The notes beneath the pieces are model-generated. The model worked only from the letters and a program-made list of their open reading frames with translations, searched no databases and was not told the origin of the DNA. A stretch of 64,000 nucleotides of DNA from Terriglobus tenax (lineage in GTDB: Bacteria > Acidobacteriota > Terriglobia > Terriglobales > Acidobacteriaceae): the NCBI RefSeq assembly GCF_025685395.1, contig NZ_JAGSYA010000004.1, positions 2,480,001-2,544,000 on the forward strand, read 5' to 3'. Positions 52,553 through 61,234 of the stretch are shown piece by piece (the first letter of the stretch is position 1; every line of letters begins with the position of its first letter). A program made the translations under genes and the position numbers.

Positions 52553-53209
52553 CTAAACAGCCGCTCCTGGATCAGCCAGCCGCTTCTGTAACTCATCCAC
52601 AAAATGCGCCAGGTGCAGACCGTCCACCAGCGCGTGGTGAACGTGAATCGACACCGGCATGGTGCGTCGTCCCTCTGCTTCCGTCATTTTTCCGAACGTA
52701 ATCCGAGGCGCAGCATCTTCCACGGCGAAGTTCCGGGCGTGCGACAGCGAGGTGAAGTCCAGCCACGGCAGGGTGGAAAAGCGGATGACATTGGTGTGCG
52801 GGTAACGTTCCAGGTCGGTGCGGTTCTTCACACGCTCCACCTCGGCGGATGCGCGCGGCGCAAATTCCAGGATGTTCTCGGAGAACTGGTAGTGAGCGAA
52901 TCCGATCGTGCCGTTCGGACGGCCTACGGCACATCCGCTGTCAATGCGTTCATAGCGCCACGGTTCGCCGTCCACAATGCGGTGGTGGAAGTTCTCAACG
53001 CGGTGGGCCGCGGTCAAGGCGCAGTGAACAAAGGTCAGAAAGACTGAAAGCTGGTTTGCCTTGGCAAAAGCAAAGGCTTCCGTGCAGTCCAGGCGCAGGC
53101 AAATGCCGTGGTAAGGCTCAGTAAACCCGCTGAATAAGCGGAAAAGCTCTGTGCGCTCCCAGGTGGCCAGGTCAATTTTGTGGTGAGGTCCGGGGTCAGC
53201 AATGCTCAT
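52553..53209 (-). CDS. chloramphenicol acetyltransferase-like (CAT family) protein
   Basis: A 218-residue acetyl-CoA transferase of the type A CAT fold. The catalytic HxxxDG is in SIHVHHALVDGLHL (about 189-202) and the substrate region PYHGICLRLDCT is near the start. CAT-like proteins in environmental bacteria often acetylate other small molecules, so resistance to chloramphenicol is not established. It lies just after tRNA-Ile2 on the opposite strand, a place where transferred genes can settle, but composition is host-like. Confidence 0.88.
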   Translation of the reverse strand: MSIADPGPHHKIDLATWERTELFRLFSGFTEPYHGICLRLDCTEAFAFAKANQLSVFLTFVHCALTAAHRVENFHHRIVDGEPWRYERIDSGCAVGRPNGTIGFAHYQFSENILEFAPRASAEVERVKNRTDLERYPHTNVIRFSTLPWLDFTSLSHARNFAVEDAAPRITFGKMTEAEGRRTMPVSIHVHHALVDGLHLAHFVDELQKRLADPGAAV

Positions 53210-53241
53210 CGACTCCCATTATCTCGCCGGTACAGGCAGCT

Positions 53242-53976
53242 TTACGACTGCTTCGCCCTGGCGCGGCGGCTGCGCTTGCGCGCCGTGTGCTTGGCGTGGC
53301 TATAAGTCCACTGCCGCACCGGCCCAACATCCACATGCACGAACTGGCTCTTCGGGTAGTAGCCTACGCCACCCGCTTCCAGTGAGAGAGCCGCTTCACG
53401 CAGGCGTGCTGCCGGAACCCCGGGAACGCGGAAATCGATCGCCTTGGCGTCGATATGCTGCGAGTGCTCGGCGGCGTTGGTGGTGCCACTGGCGCGCAGC
53501 GCGTCGTTGGTCTCCTTGGAGCGATACGCCGACAGGATATCGATGACGCCGTCCGGTTTGCCCAGCTTTACCAGCATGGTGTGCAGCACATCAAAGGTGC
53601 GCGGATCGTAGGCGTTCACCTGCTGGTTATGGCTGTCGCGCAGGAAGAGGTTGAGTTCGGCAAGTGCGTTGGGCATGTAGGTGTCGCCAATGCGGTACAC
53701 CACGCTCAGCACCTCACCCGTATACGGGTGGGCCAGCTTCAATTCGTACTTTTCGCCTTCGTCCGGAACTTCTTCTTCCTCTTCAGGAATCAGGCCCACA
53801 CCGGGCAGGGCAGCGTTGACAAAAGCATGCGCCAGGGCGTGCAGGCGGGGATGCTTATGCACAACCGGCTTGCGTGCTGCGGCATTCACCGCCGGGGAAA
53901 CCATACCCAGCAGGGCCACAGTGGCAAAAACAGTCAGCTTACGGACAGGCGCGGGCAGAGACACGTACAGAGACAA
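53242..53976 (-). CDS. DUF882 (YcbK-like, peptidase M15-type) exported protein
   Basis: About 244 residues. It has a signal peptide (KLTVFATVALLGMVSPAVNA), a linker with a run of Glu (EEEEE), and the YcbK/DUF882 domain: LRDSHNQQVNAYDPRTFD, ILSAYRSKETN, SQHIDAKAIDFRVPGV and FVHVDVG. These carry the metal-binding His and Asp of the D,D-carboxypeptidase-like fold. Role is cell-wall peptide processing. The TTG at 53976 has GGGGAG upstream and gives a standard signal peptide; the ATG at 54048 would add 24 unlikely residues. Confidence 0.85.
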   Translation of the reverse strand: MSLYVSLPAPVRKLTVFATVALLGMVSPAVNAAARKPVVHKHPRLHALAHAFVNAALPGVGLIPEEEEEVPDEGEKYELKLAHPYTGEVLSVVYRIGDTYMPNALAELNLFLRDSHNQQVNAYDPRTFDVLHTMLVKLGKPDGVIDILSAYRSKETNDALRASGTTNAAEHSQHIDAKAIDFRVPGVPAARLREAALSLEAGGVGYYPKSQFVHVDVGPVRQWTYSHAKHTARKRSRRARAKQS

Positions 53977-54162
53977 CTGGCAAAGCTCCCCATGTAGGTT
54001 GTGCGGCACTATGATCCGGAAACCCGAATGGGGGTTGCCAAATGTCATTCGCTTGTAGCCAATTGTAACCTGCGTGAAAGATTTGCCAACCCGGGTTTTC
54101 CAGAGGTGGCAATTTTGCCTTATCGGGCTGCTATGCTTTCCCTTCTGTCAGAGGAAATAACC

Positions 54163-54888
54163 ATGCAGAACAACGGGTGGGACCGTTCCGCCCAGGCCTG
54201 GATCGCCGATATGGGCGAAGAGGGAGACTGGGGACGGCGGACATTTCTGGACGAGGCCATGCTCTCGCGCCTCCGGTCTGGCAGCTTCTACCGGGCGCTC
54301 GACGTGGGCTGCGGCGAGGGCCGTTTCTGCCGCAAGCTGCAGTCGCTGGGGATTGCCACCACCGGAATTGACCCCACGGAAGCCCTATTGACCGAGGCCC
54401 GCCGCCGGAACCCCAGTGGAACCTATACGAATGCCGCCGCCGAGCAGCTCCCCTTTGCCGATGGAGCCTTTGACCTGGTCGTCAGCTACCTCAGCCTGAT
54501 CGACATGGAGTTGTACGAGAAAGCCATTGCGGAGATGACCCGGGTCCTTGCTCCGGGTGGCACACTCCTGGTCGCCAACCTCACAAGCCTCTCCACTGCT
54601 AAGGCCGGGAACGGCTGGCAGTACGACCTGCTGGGCAAGCCGAAGCACTTCACCATCGATCACTACCTGGAACCGCGCAGTTCGCTGGAAAGCTGGCGCG
54701 GCATTCACATCCGCAACTGGCACCGGCCCTTGTCGGACTACATGCGGCAGTTCCTGGTGCAGGGGTTAGTGCTAACGCACTTCGACGAACCAGCGCCACC
54801 TGCTGATGGCTCGCACACGGCAGACAAATATCGCCGCGTGCCCTGGTTCGTCGTCATGGAGTGGCGCAAGCCAGCTAGTACTGAATGA
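54163..54888 (+). CDS. class I SAM-dependent methyltransferase
   Basis: A 241-residue cytosolic enzyme. Motif I is ALDVGCGEGRF (about 44-54), the acidic residue after strand two is in TGIDPTE, and motif IV is GAFDLVVSYLSLIDM. The C-terminal half (WQYDLLGKPKHFTIDHYL) fits methyltransferase type-11 of the UbiE/COQ5-like class. Substrate unknown. The ATG at 54163 follows AGAGGAAATAACC; upstream in-frame codons are not supported. Its last 14 bases overlap the convergent gene at 54875. Confidence 0.9.
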   Translation: MQNNGWDRSAQAWIADMGEEGDWGRRTFLDEAMLSRLRSGSFYRALDVGCGEGRFCRKLQSLGIATTGIDPTEALLTEARRRNPSGTYTNAAAEQLPFADGAFDLVVSYLSLIDMELYEKAIAEMTRVLAPGGTLLVANLTSLSTAKAGNGWQYDLLGKPKHFTIDHYLEPRSSLESWRGIHIRNWHRPLSDYMRQFLVQGLVLTHFDEPAPPADGSHTADKYRRVPWFVVMEWRKPASTE

Positions 54889-55363
54889 TGTGGTACGTGT
54901 AGTCCGAGAGCGTTCCGTCCTTGCGGATATAGCTCATGAAGAACTTCTTGCTGCCGTTGATCGTCGTGCCGACGATGATGGAAGTACCCCAGAATCCCTC
55001 GCCGTCTGTGCGGGAGATGTCCACGTGGTGGCTCTTGATTTCCCCCACCTTGCTGTAGGTCGTCCAGTCCTCGGTAAACCGCTTGATGGAATAGCCCGAG
55101 TGCTTACTCAGGTTTGTCTTCCACTCCGGATCGTTCACATACAGGCCATAGGCCGTGTCGAAGTCCTTATGCTCGATGGCGGTCAAAAACTTGTCGACCT
55201 TGTGCTCCGCCGGCAGGTTTGAGAAGAACCAGCCGTGTCCGGCAATGTAGCCGCCCACAAACAGCAGCACCAGCGCGAGGACGGATAATCCCGCCAGGAC
55301 CAGCAACGCTGTTCTCCGCTTTTCTTTTTTCTCGTCGTAAACCGGCGCATCCATCAAGCTCAT
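54875..55363 (-). CDS. membrane-anchored protein, unknown
   Basis: A 162-residue protein with a basic N-terminal 18 residues, one hydrophobic helix (about 19-40, LLVLAGLSVLALVLLFVGGYIAG) and a soluble extracytoplasmic part with alternating strands (GTSIIVGTTINGSKKFFMSYIRKD). The DKFLTAIEHKDFDTAYGLY segment resembles DUF4878/NTF2-like domains. The ATG at 55363 is preceded by GAAAGGGAT. Its 3' end overlaps the methyltransferase gene convergently by 14 bases. Confidence 0.75.
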   Translation of the reverse strand: MSLMDAPVYDEKKEKRRTALLVLAGLSVLALVLLFVGGYIAGHGWFFSNLPAEHKVDKFLTAIEHKDFDTAYGLYVNDPEWKTNLSKHSGYSIKRFTEDWTTYSKVGEIKSHHVDISRTDGEGFWGTSIIVGTTINGSKKFFMSYIRKDGTLSDYTYHIIQY

Positions 55364-55434
55364 GGCTCTATCCCTTTCGCTCTCATTAGACACCGGAGAG
55401 AGCAAATTCGTTCACTCGAGCCTGTTCTAGGCTC

Positions 55435-55887
55435 TCAGAAGGCATCCGGACGCAGCTCACAACTGCCTTCGGCCAGGTAAACCGAGACCACATCGAAGCG
55501 CGTCGCAATGCCTTCGCGCTGCTTTTCCGGGAAATGCCGCACGTACGCCGCGGCCAGTCGTCGCAGCATGCGCTGCTTGGCCTCATCCACGGCAAACTCT
55601 GCCGGAACGAGATCTCTCCGGCTCCGTGTCTTGACTTCGATCAAGCACAGCGTTTCACCTTGCCAGGCGATCAGGTCCACGTCGCCGCCCTGTACGCCGG
55701 CCCAGCGCCACCGCCGCGCCACAACGGTGTATCCGTGTCGGCGCAGGAACCAGTACGCGGTCTCCTCGCCATGCTCTCCCACGCGCAGATGAGGCGGCAG
55801 ATGCGGACTTCGTCCCAGCCCATGGGCGGCCCGCTCCAGCAGTTCAAGCGCGTATTTCTGAATCTCCAGCATTGTGTGTGAAATCAT
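55435..55887 (-). CDS. YraN family (UPF0102) protein
   Basis: A 150-residue protein with the YraN restriction-endonuclease-like core: GEHGEETAYWFLRRHGYTVVARRWR, then GGDVDLIAWQGETLCLIEVKTR, which has the D...ExK metal-binding residues. The long N-terminal stretch rich in leucine and proline is variable in the family. YraN proteins are of unclear role, suspected in DNA processing. The ATG at 55887 is used (ATG 55872 is alternative). It is divergent from the DMT transporter with only 13 bases between, so each promoter must lie in the other gene. Confidence 0.88.
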   Translation of the reverse strand: MISHTMLEIQKYALELLERAAHGLGRSPHLPPHLRVGEHGEETAYWFLRRHGYTVVARRWRWAGVQGGDVDLIAWQGETLCLIEVKTRSRRDLVPAEFAVDEAKQRMLRRLAAAYVRHFPEKQREGIATRFDVVSVYLAEGSCELRPDAF

Positions 55888-55900
55888 AAGGCCACCGCCG

Positions 55901-56818
55901 ATGCAAAGCTCCTCAAAATCCATGGCGCAGGTCATCCTGTGCTTCGCCTGCATTTATTTCATCTGGGGCTCCACGTTCATGGCCATTCACTACGCGGTCA
56001 TCGATCTGGCTCCGCCCATCATCAGCGGTCTACGTTACTTCCTGTCGGCGCCATTTATCTTTCTGCTCTGCCGCTTCAACCGGCAGCCCCTTCTTATCCC
56101 GGGGAAAGAGATCTTCCGTTGCGGTCTGCTGGGCGCCTTCATGCTGGTGGGCAATAACTGCCTGCTGGTGTGGGCAGAAAAGACCGTCGACTCCGGCTTT
56201 GCCGCGATGGTGCTGGCCGCCATCCCAATCTTCATTGCCCTCCTGGATACCCTCGTGCCCGGCGGTGACAGGCTCACACGGCTCGGCTGGAGCGGTCTTC
56301 TGCTCGGCTTCGGTGGACTGATTACCTTGCTCTGGCCCACTATCCGCCACACCTCCTTTGAGGGGCAGGGGAAAGCCGCCAGCAGCGCCATCCTGATTGT
56401 GGCCGCGCTCTGCTGGGCGATCGGTTCGGTGCTCTCCAAGCGATTCAAGATGCAGCGCGACCCACTGGTGCTGGCCGGCTGGCAGCTTCTGCTGGGAGGC
56501 GGACTGAACCTGGTCATTGCCACGGCCATCGGCTCATGGAGCACCGCCCGCTGGACGCACAACGCCGTCCTGGGCCTGGCCTACCTGACCATCTTCGGAT
56601 CGCTGATCGGCTTCACCGCCTACGTCTGGCTGCTACACCACGTTTCCGTGGCCAAGGTGGCAACGTATGCCTACGTCAACCCGATCGTCGCATCCATTCT
56701 CGGCGTATGGGTGCTGCATGAAGGTCTGGGCGCCTATGAATGGACCGGAATGTTCGTGATCCTGGCCGCAGTCGCGCTCGTGAACCTGTCACGCACGAAA
56801 AAGCCCGCTGTGGCCTAG
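55901..56818 (+). CDS. EamA/DMT family transporter
   Basis: A 305-residue inner-membrane protein with ten helices in two EamA repeats: CIYFIWGSTFMAIHYAVID near the start and CWAIGSVLSKRFK in the second half. DMT transporters export or import amino acids and other metabolites; the substrate is unknown. The ATG at 55901 is used, with an ATG 21 bases later as an alternative. The terminator overlaps the last codons and the stop. Confidence 0.9.
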   Translation: MQSSSKSMAQVILCFACIYFIWGSTFMAIHYAVIDLAPPIISGLRYFLSAPFIFLLCRFNRQPLLIPGKEIFRCGLLGAFMLVGNNCLLVWAEKTVDSGFAAMVLAAIPIFIALLDTLVPGGDRLTRLGWSGLLLGFGGLITLLWPTIRHTSFEGQGKAASSAILIVAALCWAIGSVLSKRFKMQRDPLVLAGWQLLLGGGLNLVIATAIGSWSTARWTHNAVLGLAYLTIFGSLIGFTAYVWLLHHVSVAKVATYAYVNPIVASILGVWVLHEGLGAYEWTGMFVILAAVALVNLSRTKKPAVA

Positions 56819-56829
56819 CGGGCTTTCTT
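56799..56829 (+). terminator. terminator overlapping the DMT stop codon
   Basis: Stem AAGCCCGCT / AGCGGGCTT with a 7-base loop and a TTCTTAA tail; the TAG stop (56816-56818) is at the start of the right arm, so the hairpin is part of the coding end. Confidence 0.8.
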
Positions 56830-56854
56830 AAGAACTAAAACCAGGAACTAACAA

Positions 56855-58336
56855 CTATTTCCGCTTCCAACGGACCCCATCCTTCGAATCCTCAATCACG
56901 ATGCCCTTCTCCAGCAGTTCATTGCGAATGGCATCGGCCCGCGCGAAGTTGCGCTGTTTCTTGGCCAGCGTGCGCTCGGCCACCAGCTTGTCCACGTCCT
57001 CATCGCTCAGTGACATGGTTGCCAGCAGCTCCGGAGAGGCCTGGTTCAGACGGCCTTCCTTCTCTGCCCAGACCAGCGCAGCCTTGGTCAGCTCCGCGTC
57101 GCGGTCGTTCAGCACGGCAAAGATGCCATCAAAGGCCGCCAGTACTGCGTCAATCTCCGCAACATTGCCGGCCAGAAGCTTGCCGCCGTCCATGGCGGAG
57201 TTCGCCGCACGGACCAGGTCGAAGATCGCCGCGCGCGCGTTAGCGGTATTCAGGTCGTCCGCCATCGCGGCGGTAAAGCCTTCGCCTGCCTTTTTCGCGG
57301 CGGCGGAGATCTCTTGATTCACACCTTCGGCAAAACCGCCCTTGCGTAGACGCTCTACAAAGGTTCGCAGGCGGTCAATCGCATTGGTCGATTCCGTCAG
57401 ACCATCGAAGGTGAAGTTCATCTGGTTGCGGTACGGCACGCTCAGCAGAAGAAAGCGAATGGCCGAAGCGCGATATCCCTTCAGCAGCAGGTCGCGCAGC
57501 GTGTAGAAGTTGCCCTCGCTCTTGGACATTTTCTTGCCTTCCACCAGCAGGAAGCGCACATGCATCCAGTGCTTTGCGAAGGGCTTTCCGGTCGCCGCCT
57601 CGCTCTGGGCAATCTCGTTCTCGTGGTGCGGGAACATCAGGTCTTCGCCGCCCGCGTGCAGGTCCAGTGTCTCGCCCAGGTACTTCATCGCCATGGCCGA
57701 ACACTCGATATGCCAGCCCGGCCGGCCGCAGCCAATCGCCGTATCCCACTGCGCTTCGCCCGGCTTCGGAGCCTTCCACAGCGCGAAGTCGCGCGCCGCG
57801 TCCTTCTCGTACTCGTCCACATCGACACGCGCGCCGTCGGTGATGCCTTCAAAGTCCTTCTTCGAGAGCTTGCCGTACTCCGGAAAACGCGCAATGCGGA
57901 AGTACCAGCTTCCGTCCTCGGTCTTGTAGGCAATGTCTTCGCTGGCCAGCTTCTCGATCAGAGAAACCATCTCCGGAATATTTTCGGTGGCCTTGGCTAC
58001 ATGCTCGGGCTTCTCGATGCCCAGGGCTTCCAGGTCTTCGAAGAAGGCCTGCGTAAACTTCGCCGTGTACTCCTGGATGGGGATACCGGCGGTGGCCGCA
58101 TTGCGGATGATCTTGTCATCCACGTCGGTCACGTTCATCACGTGCTCCACCTTCATGCCCATCTGGATGGCAAAGCGGCGCAGCACATCCACGTGCAGGA
58201 AGGTGCGGAAGTTGCCAATGTGCCCGTAGTCATAGACCGTCGGCCCGCAGGCATACATCCGCAGCGTGTTATCCCGCTCGGGTTTCAGGGGCTCAATGGC
58301 AGAGGACAGGGTATTGAAGAGCTTAATCTCAGGCAT
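56855..58336 (-). CDS. cysS: cysteinyl-tRNA synthetase
   Basis: A 493-residue class I synthetase that charges tRNA-Cys. The zinc and HIGH region is YACGPTVYDYGHIGNFRTF (about 28-46), a second zinc cluster is GCGRPGWHIECSAMAM and HAGGEDLMFPHHENEIAQSEA, and KMSKS is in GKKMSKSEGNF. Length and order are normal. It is divergent from no gene and is followed by a region with a palindromic repeat and tsaD. Confidence 0.97.
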   Translation of the reverse strand: MPEIKLFNTLSSAIEPLKPERDNTLRMYACGPTVYDYGHIGNFRTFLHVDVLRRFAIQMGMKVEHVMNVTDVDDKIIRNAATAGIPIQEYTAKFTQAFFEDLEALGIEKPEHVAKATENIPEMVSLIEKLASEDIAYKTEDGSWYFRIARFPEYGKLSKKDFEGITDGARVDVDEYEKDAARDFALWKAPKPGEAQWDTAIGCGRPGWHIECSAMAMKYLGETLDLHAGGEDLMFPHHENEIAQSEAATGKPFAKHWMHVRFLLVEGKKMSKSEGNFYTLRDLLLKGYRASAIRFLLLSVPYRNQMNFTFDGLTESTNAIDRLRTFVERLRKGGFAEGVNQEISAAAKKAGEGFTAAMADDLNTANARAAIFDLVRAANSAMDGGKLLAGNVAEIDAVLAAFDGIFAVLNDRDAELTKAALVWAEKEGRLNQASPELLATMSLSDEDVDKLVAERTLAKKQRNFARADAIRNELLEKGIVIEDSKDGVRWKRK

Positions 58337-58397
58337 CCGGGCGGGCTACTTTCCTTGTTGATTCTACCGGAGCCGCGTGGAATTGTTTCTCCCCAAC

Positions 58398-58432
58398 GGG
58401 TGCCCCACCCGCGGAGCTTAGGATGGGTTCGA
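58398..58432. repeat. degenerate copy of the GGGTGCCCC palindromic repeat
   Basis: ACGGGTGCCCCACCCGCGGAGCTTAGG followed by ATGGGTT, between cysS and tsaD. The left arm is intact; the right arm is short and mutated. Confidence 0.6.
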
Positions 58433-58442
58433 TTTCAAAAAC

Positions 58443-59600
58443 CTACCCCAGCCGCAACTGCGGCATTGCATTCAGCTCATCCGAGGCAAACTCCCCGGTC
58501 ACAAACTTCGGCCACGCCGCAGCGGCAATCATCGCGGCGTTGTCTGTCGCCAGAGCCAGGGACGGAAACGCGACCCGCAACCCGCGTACGGCGGCCTCGG
58601 CGGTCATACGTTCCCGCAGGCCGCGGTTCGCCGCCACGCCGCCGGACACCACAATGCTGCCCGCGCCAAATTCCTCGGCCGCGCGCATAGTCTGCTTCAC
58701 CAGGTAGCTGACCACGGCCTTCTGGAAACTGGCGATCAGGTTCAGCGTTTCCGTATCGCAAAGCGCCAGCGCTGCCTCGCGTTTGTCGCCCTCTATCTGC
58801 ATCAGCGATGCGTGGCGTGCCTCGGCTCGTTCGCGCATGCTGTGGACTTCCACGTAGCGCAGAACAGCCGTCTTGATGCCGCTGAAGCTGAAGTCGAACT
58901 CTCCACCGCGCGCCGTCCCCTCGCGATGCGGCTTCGTCTTGATGCCGCCCAGCTTGAACTCCACTGCATTCGGATCGCCATGCCCGGCCAGAAAATCCAT
59001 CAACGGCCCGCCAGGATACCCCAACCCCAGCAGCTTGGCGGATTTGTCATAGGCCTCGCCCGCGGCATCGTCAATCGTGCGGCCAACGTTGCGGTAGCGC
59101 CATACACCATCGCGCTCCTCGGCCAGATACAGGTGCGTATGTCCGCCCGAAACTACCAGCGCCAGAATCTTGTCATCCCGACCGGAGGCGCGCAGAGCCG
59201 CAGTGGAGGGATCTGCATGCACTGCTTCCATCAGGACCGCATGGATATGTCCCTCAAGGTGGTTCACCGCAATCAGCGGCTTGCCCAGCCCAAAGGCCAG
59301 CGACTTGGCATAGGTAATACCCACCAGCAACGCTCCCGCCAATCCGGGGCCTTCGGTTACAGCCACAGCGTCAATCTCCGCCAGCGAAACACCCGCCTCG
59401 GCCATTGCTGTTCGCACCACCGGAACAATATTGGTCAGGTGCTCACGGCTGGCCAGCTCCGGTACAACGCCGCCATACAGCGCATGCGTCGCAATCTGCG
59501 AGGCCACCACATTTGAAAGCACCTCACCACCGCTGCGAACGACCGCCGCCGCCGTCTCATCGCAGGAGCTCTCAATGCCGAGAATCAGACCCGAAGCCAT
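58443..59600 (-). CDS. tsaD: tRNA N6-adenosine threonylcarbamoyltransferase TsaD
   Basis: A 385-residue enzyme of t6A synthesis, acting with TsaB, TsaE and TsaC on tRNAs reading ANN codons. Marks are MASGLILGIESSCDETAAAVV, the HxxxH iron/zinc ligands in HLEGHIHAV, SGGHTHLYL and GGVAANRGLR. The ATG at 59600 has GGAGAG just upstream; an extension to 59684 would run through repeat sequence and is unlikely. Its partner genes are not here. Confidence 0.95.
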   Translation of the reverse strand: MASGLILGIESSCDETAAAVVRSGGEVLSNVVASQIATHALYGGVVPELASREHLTNIVPVVRTAMAEAGVSLAEIDAVAVTEGPGLAGALLVGITYAKSLAFGLGKPLIAVNHLEGHIHAVLMEAVHADPSTAALRASGRDDKILALVVSGGHTHLYLAEERDGVWRYRNVGRTIDDAAGEAYDKSAKLLGLGYPGGPLMDFLAGHGDPNAVEFKLGGIKTKPHREGTARGGEFDFSFSGIKTAVLRYVEVHSMRERAEARHASLMQIEGDKREAALALCDTETLNLIASFQKAVVSYLVKQTMRAAEEFGAGSIVVSGGVAANRGLRERMTAEAAVRGLRVAFPSLALATDNAAMIAAAAWPKFVTGEFASDELNAMPQLRLG

Positions 59601-59621
59601 CTCTCCATTGTAGTTTTTGTT

Positions 59622-59658
59622 TGTCATCCTGCGCGTAGCGAAGGGACCTGCTTCTCCA
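59622..59658. repeat. short interspersed repeat TGTCATCCTGCGCGTAGCG type
   Basis: TTTGTCATCCTGCGCGTAGCGAAGGGACCTGCTTCTCC sits in the tsaD-cca gap. Its form (GTCATCCTG ... GCGAAGGxACCTGC) is one I have seen as an interspersed repeat in Acidobacteria; within the window only this copy was noted, so the call rests on that recollection. Confidence 0.4.
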
Positions 59659-59671
59659 AACAGCCACAATA

Positions 59672-59704
59672 CTGGGTGCCCCATTCACGCGCAGCGTGAG
59701 TGGG
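59672..59704. repeat. GGGTGCCCC palindromic repeat, 5' two-thirds
   Basis: CTGGGTGCCCCATTCAC, loop GCGCAGC, then GTGAGTGGG. The right arm stops short of the full 17 bases found at 61130. Confidence 0.75.
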
Positions 59705-59741
59705 AGAAATCACCACCACCATCCACTACCATGAAACACAC

Positions 59742-61121
59742 ATGCAGTCGCCCCAGTTCCAGGCCGCCCTGACGATCGCCCAAACCCTCCAAGCCGCGGG
59801 TCACCAGGCCTACTTCGCCGGCGGCTGCGTCCGCGACCTCCTCCTCGGCCTCACGCCCAAGGACTATGATGTCGCCACCTCCGCCACGCCGCAGCAGGTG
59901 CAGGCGCTCTTCCCCAACACCGTCGCCGTCGGCGCACACTTCGGCGTCATCCTCGTTCTCCAACCCGGTCCCGACTACCCCGGCCCGGAAGCCGCGGACA
60001 TCCCCACCGAGGTCGCCACCTTCCGCAATGACGGCAGCTACACCGATGGCCGCCGCCCCGACCAGGTCACCTTCTCCACCTCGCCCGAAGAAGACGTCCG
60101 TCGCCGAGACTTCACCATCAACGGCATGCTGCTGGACCCCGCAAAGCTCGCCGCCGGTGCATCGGTGGAAGAGGCCACGCTCGATCTTGTCCACGGCCGC
60201 GACGATCTGCGCACGGGTATCCTGCGCGCCATCGGCGACCCGCGCCTGCGCTTCACGGAAGACAAGCTCCGTATGCTGCGCGCCGTGCGCTTCGCCGCGC
60301 GCCTTGGTTACATTATCGAAACCACAACCCTCGCCGCCATCCGCGAACTCGCTCCGCAGATCCACCAGGTCTCACCCGAACGTGTGCGCGACGAACTGAC
60401 CCGCATGCTCACCCAGGGCAACGCGCACATCGCCCTGCGCCTGCTCGACGAAACCGGCCTGCTCACGGAGGTCCTGCCTGAGGTCAGGAAGATGCAGGGA
60501 ATCGAGCAGCCACCGCAATACCACCCCGAGGGCGACGTCTGGGTCCACACACTCCTGCTGCTCGAAAAGCTGCCGCCCAGCCCCTCTGCCACGCTGGCCT
60601 GGGGAGCACTCCTGCACGATATTGGCAAACCAGCAACCTTCCGCCGCGCGCCCGACCGCATCCGTTTTGACGGACACGTCGAGGTCGGCGAGCGCATCGC
60701 CGAGGTCATCCTCAACCGCCTGCGTTTCTCCAACGACGACAAAGCGCAGATCCTCGCGCTCATCCATAACCACATGCGCTTCGGCGATGTGATGCACATG
60801 CGGCAAAGCACGCTCAAGCGCTTCCTGCGCATGCCGCGCTTTGAGGAGCATCTGCACCTGCACTACCTCGACGCCGGCTCCGCCAGCGGCAACCTCACCC
60901 TCTACGAGTTCGCAAAGCAGAAGTACGAAACCATGCCGGAAGATGCCGTAAAACCAACTCTGCTGGTCAACGGCCGCACCCTCATCGAAGCAGGCTACAA
61001 ACCCGGGCCTCGCTTTACAGAGATGCTCCACTTCGTCGAAGATGCCCAGCTCGAAGGCCAGGTTGCGACCACGGAAGAGGGTCTGAAGCTCCTCCTCCAA
61101 CACTTCGGCCCACCGGCTTAA
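59742..61121 (+). CDS. cca: CCA tRNA nucleotidyltransferase
   Basis: A 459-residue class II nucleotidyltransferase with an HD-domain tail. The head has YFAGGCVRDLLLG and the catalytic acidic pair in PKDYDVATSATP; RRRDFTINGM and the RFTEDKLRMLRAVRFAARLG region bind the tRNA minor helix. The HD motif ALLHDIGKP is near 300. All three tRNA genes in this window already encode CCA, so the enzyme would mainly repair tRNA ends. The ATG at 59742 is preferred over an in-frame GTG at 59700 that lies in the repeat. Confidence 0.93.
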   Translation: MQSPQFQAALTIAQTLQAAGHQAYFAGGCVRDLLLGLTPKDYDVATSATPQQVQALFPNTVAVGAHFGVILVLQPGPDYPGPEAADIPTEVATFRNDGSYTDGRRPDQVTFSTSPEEDVRRRDFTINGMLLDPAKLAAGASVEEATLDLVHGRDDLRTGILRAIGDPRLRFTEDKLRMLRAVRFAARLGYIIETTTLAAIRELAPQIHQVSPERVRDELTRMLTQGNAHIALRLLDETGLLTEVLPEVRKMQGIEQPPQYHPEGDVWVHTLLLLEKLPPSPSATLAWGALLHDIGKPATFRRAPDRIRFDGHVEVGERIAEVILNRLRFSNDDKAQILALIHNHMRFGDVMHMRQSTLKRFLRMPRFEEHLHLHYLDAGSASGNLTLYEFAKQKYETMPEDAVKPTLLVNGRTLIEAGYKPGPRFTEMLHFVEDAQLEGQVATTEEGLKLLLQHFGPPA

Positions 61122-61129
61122 TCCCGACT

Positions 61130-61170
61130 CTGGGTGCCCCATTCACGCGTAGTGTGAATGGGGCACCCAG
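61130..61170. repeat. complete GGGTGCCCC palindromic repeat
   Basis: A perfect 17-bp inverted repeat (CTGGGTGCCCCATTCAC / GTGAATGGGGCACCCAG) with GCGTAGT loop, 8 bases after the cca stop. This is the most complete copy in the window and can serve as reference for the family. It may also end cca transcription. Confidence 0.85.
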
Positions 61171-61234
61171 CATATCCTCCGCAACCACCATGCACCCTCG
61201 CGTGTCTCTCCGGTGTACCCTTTCCATCGACCCC

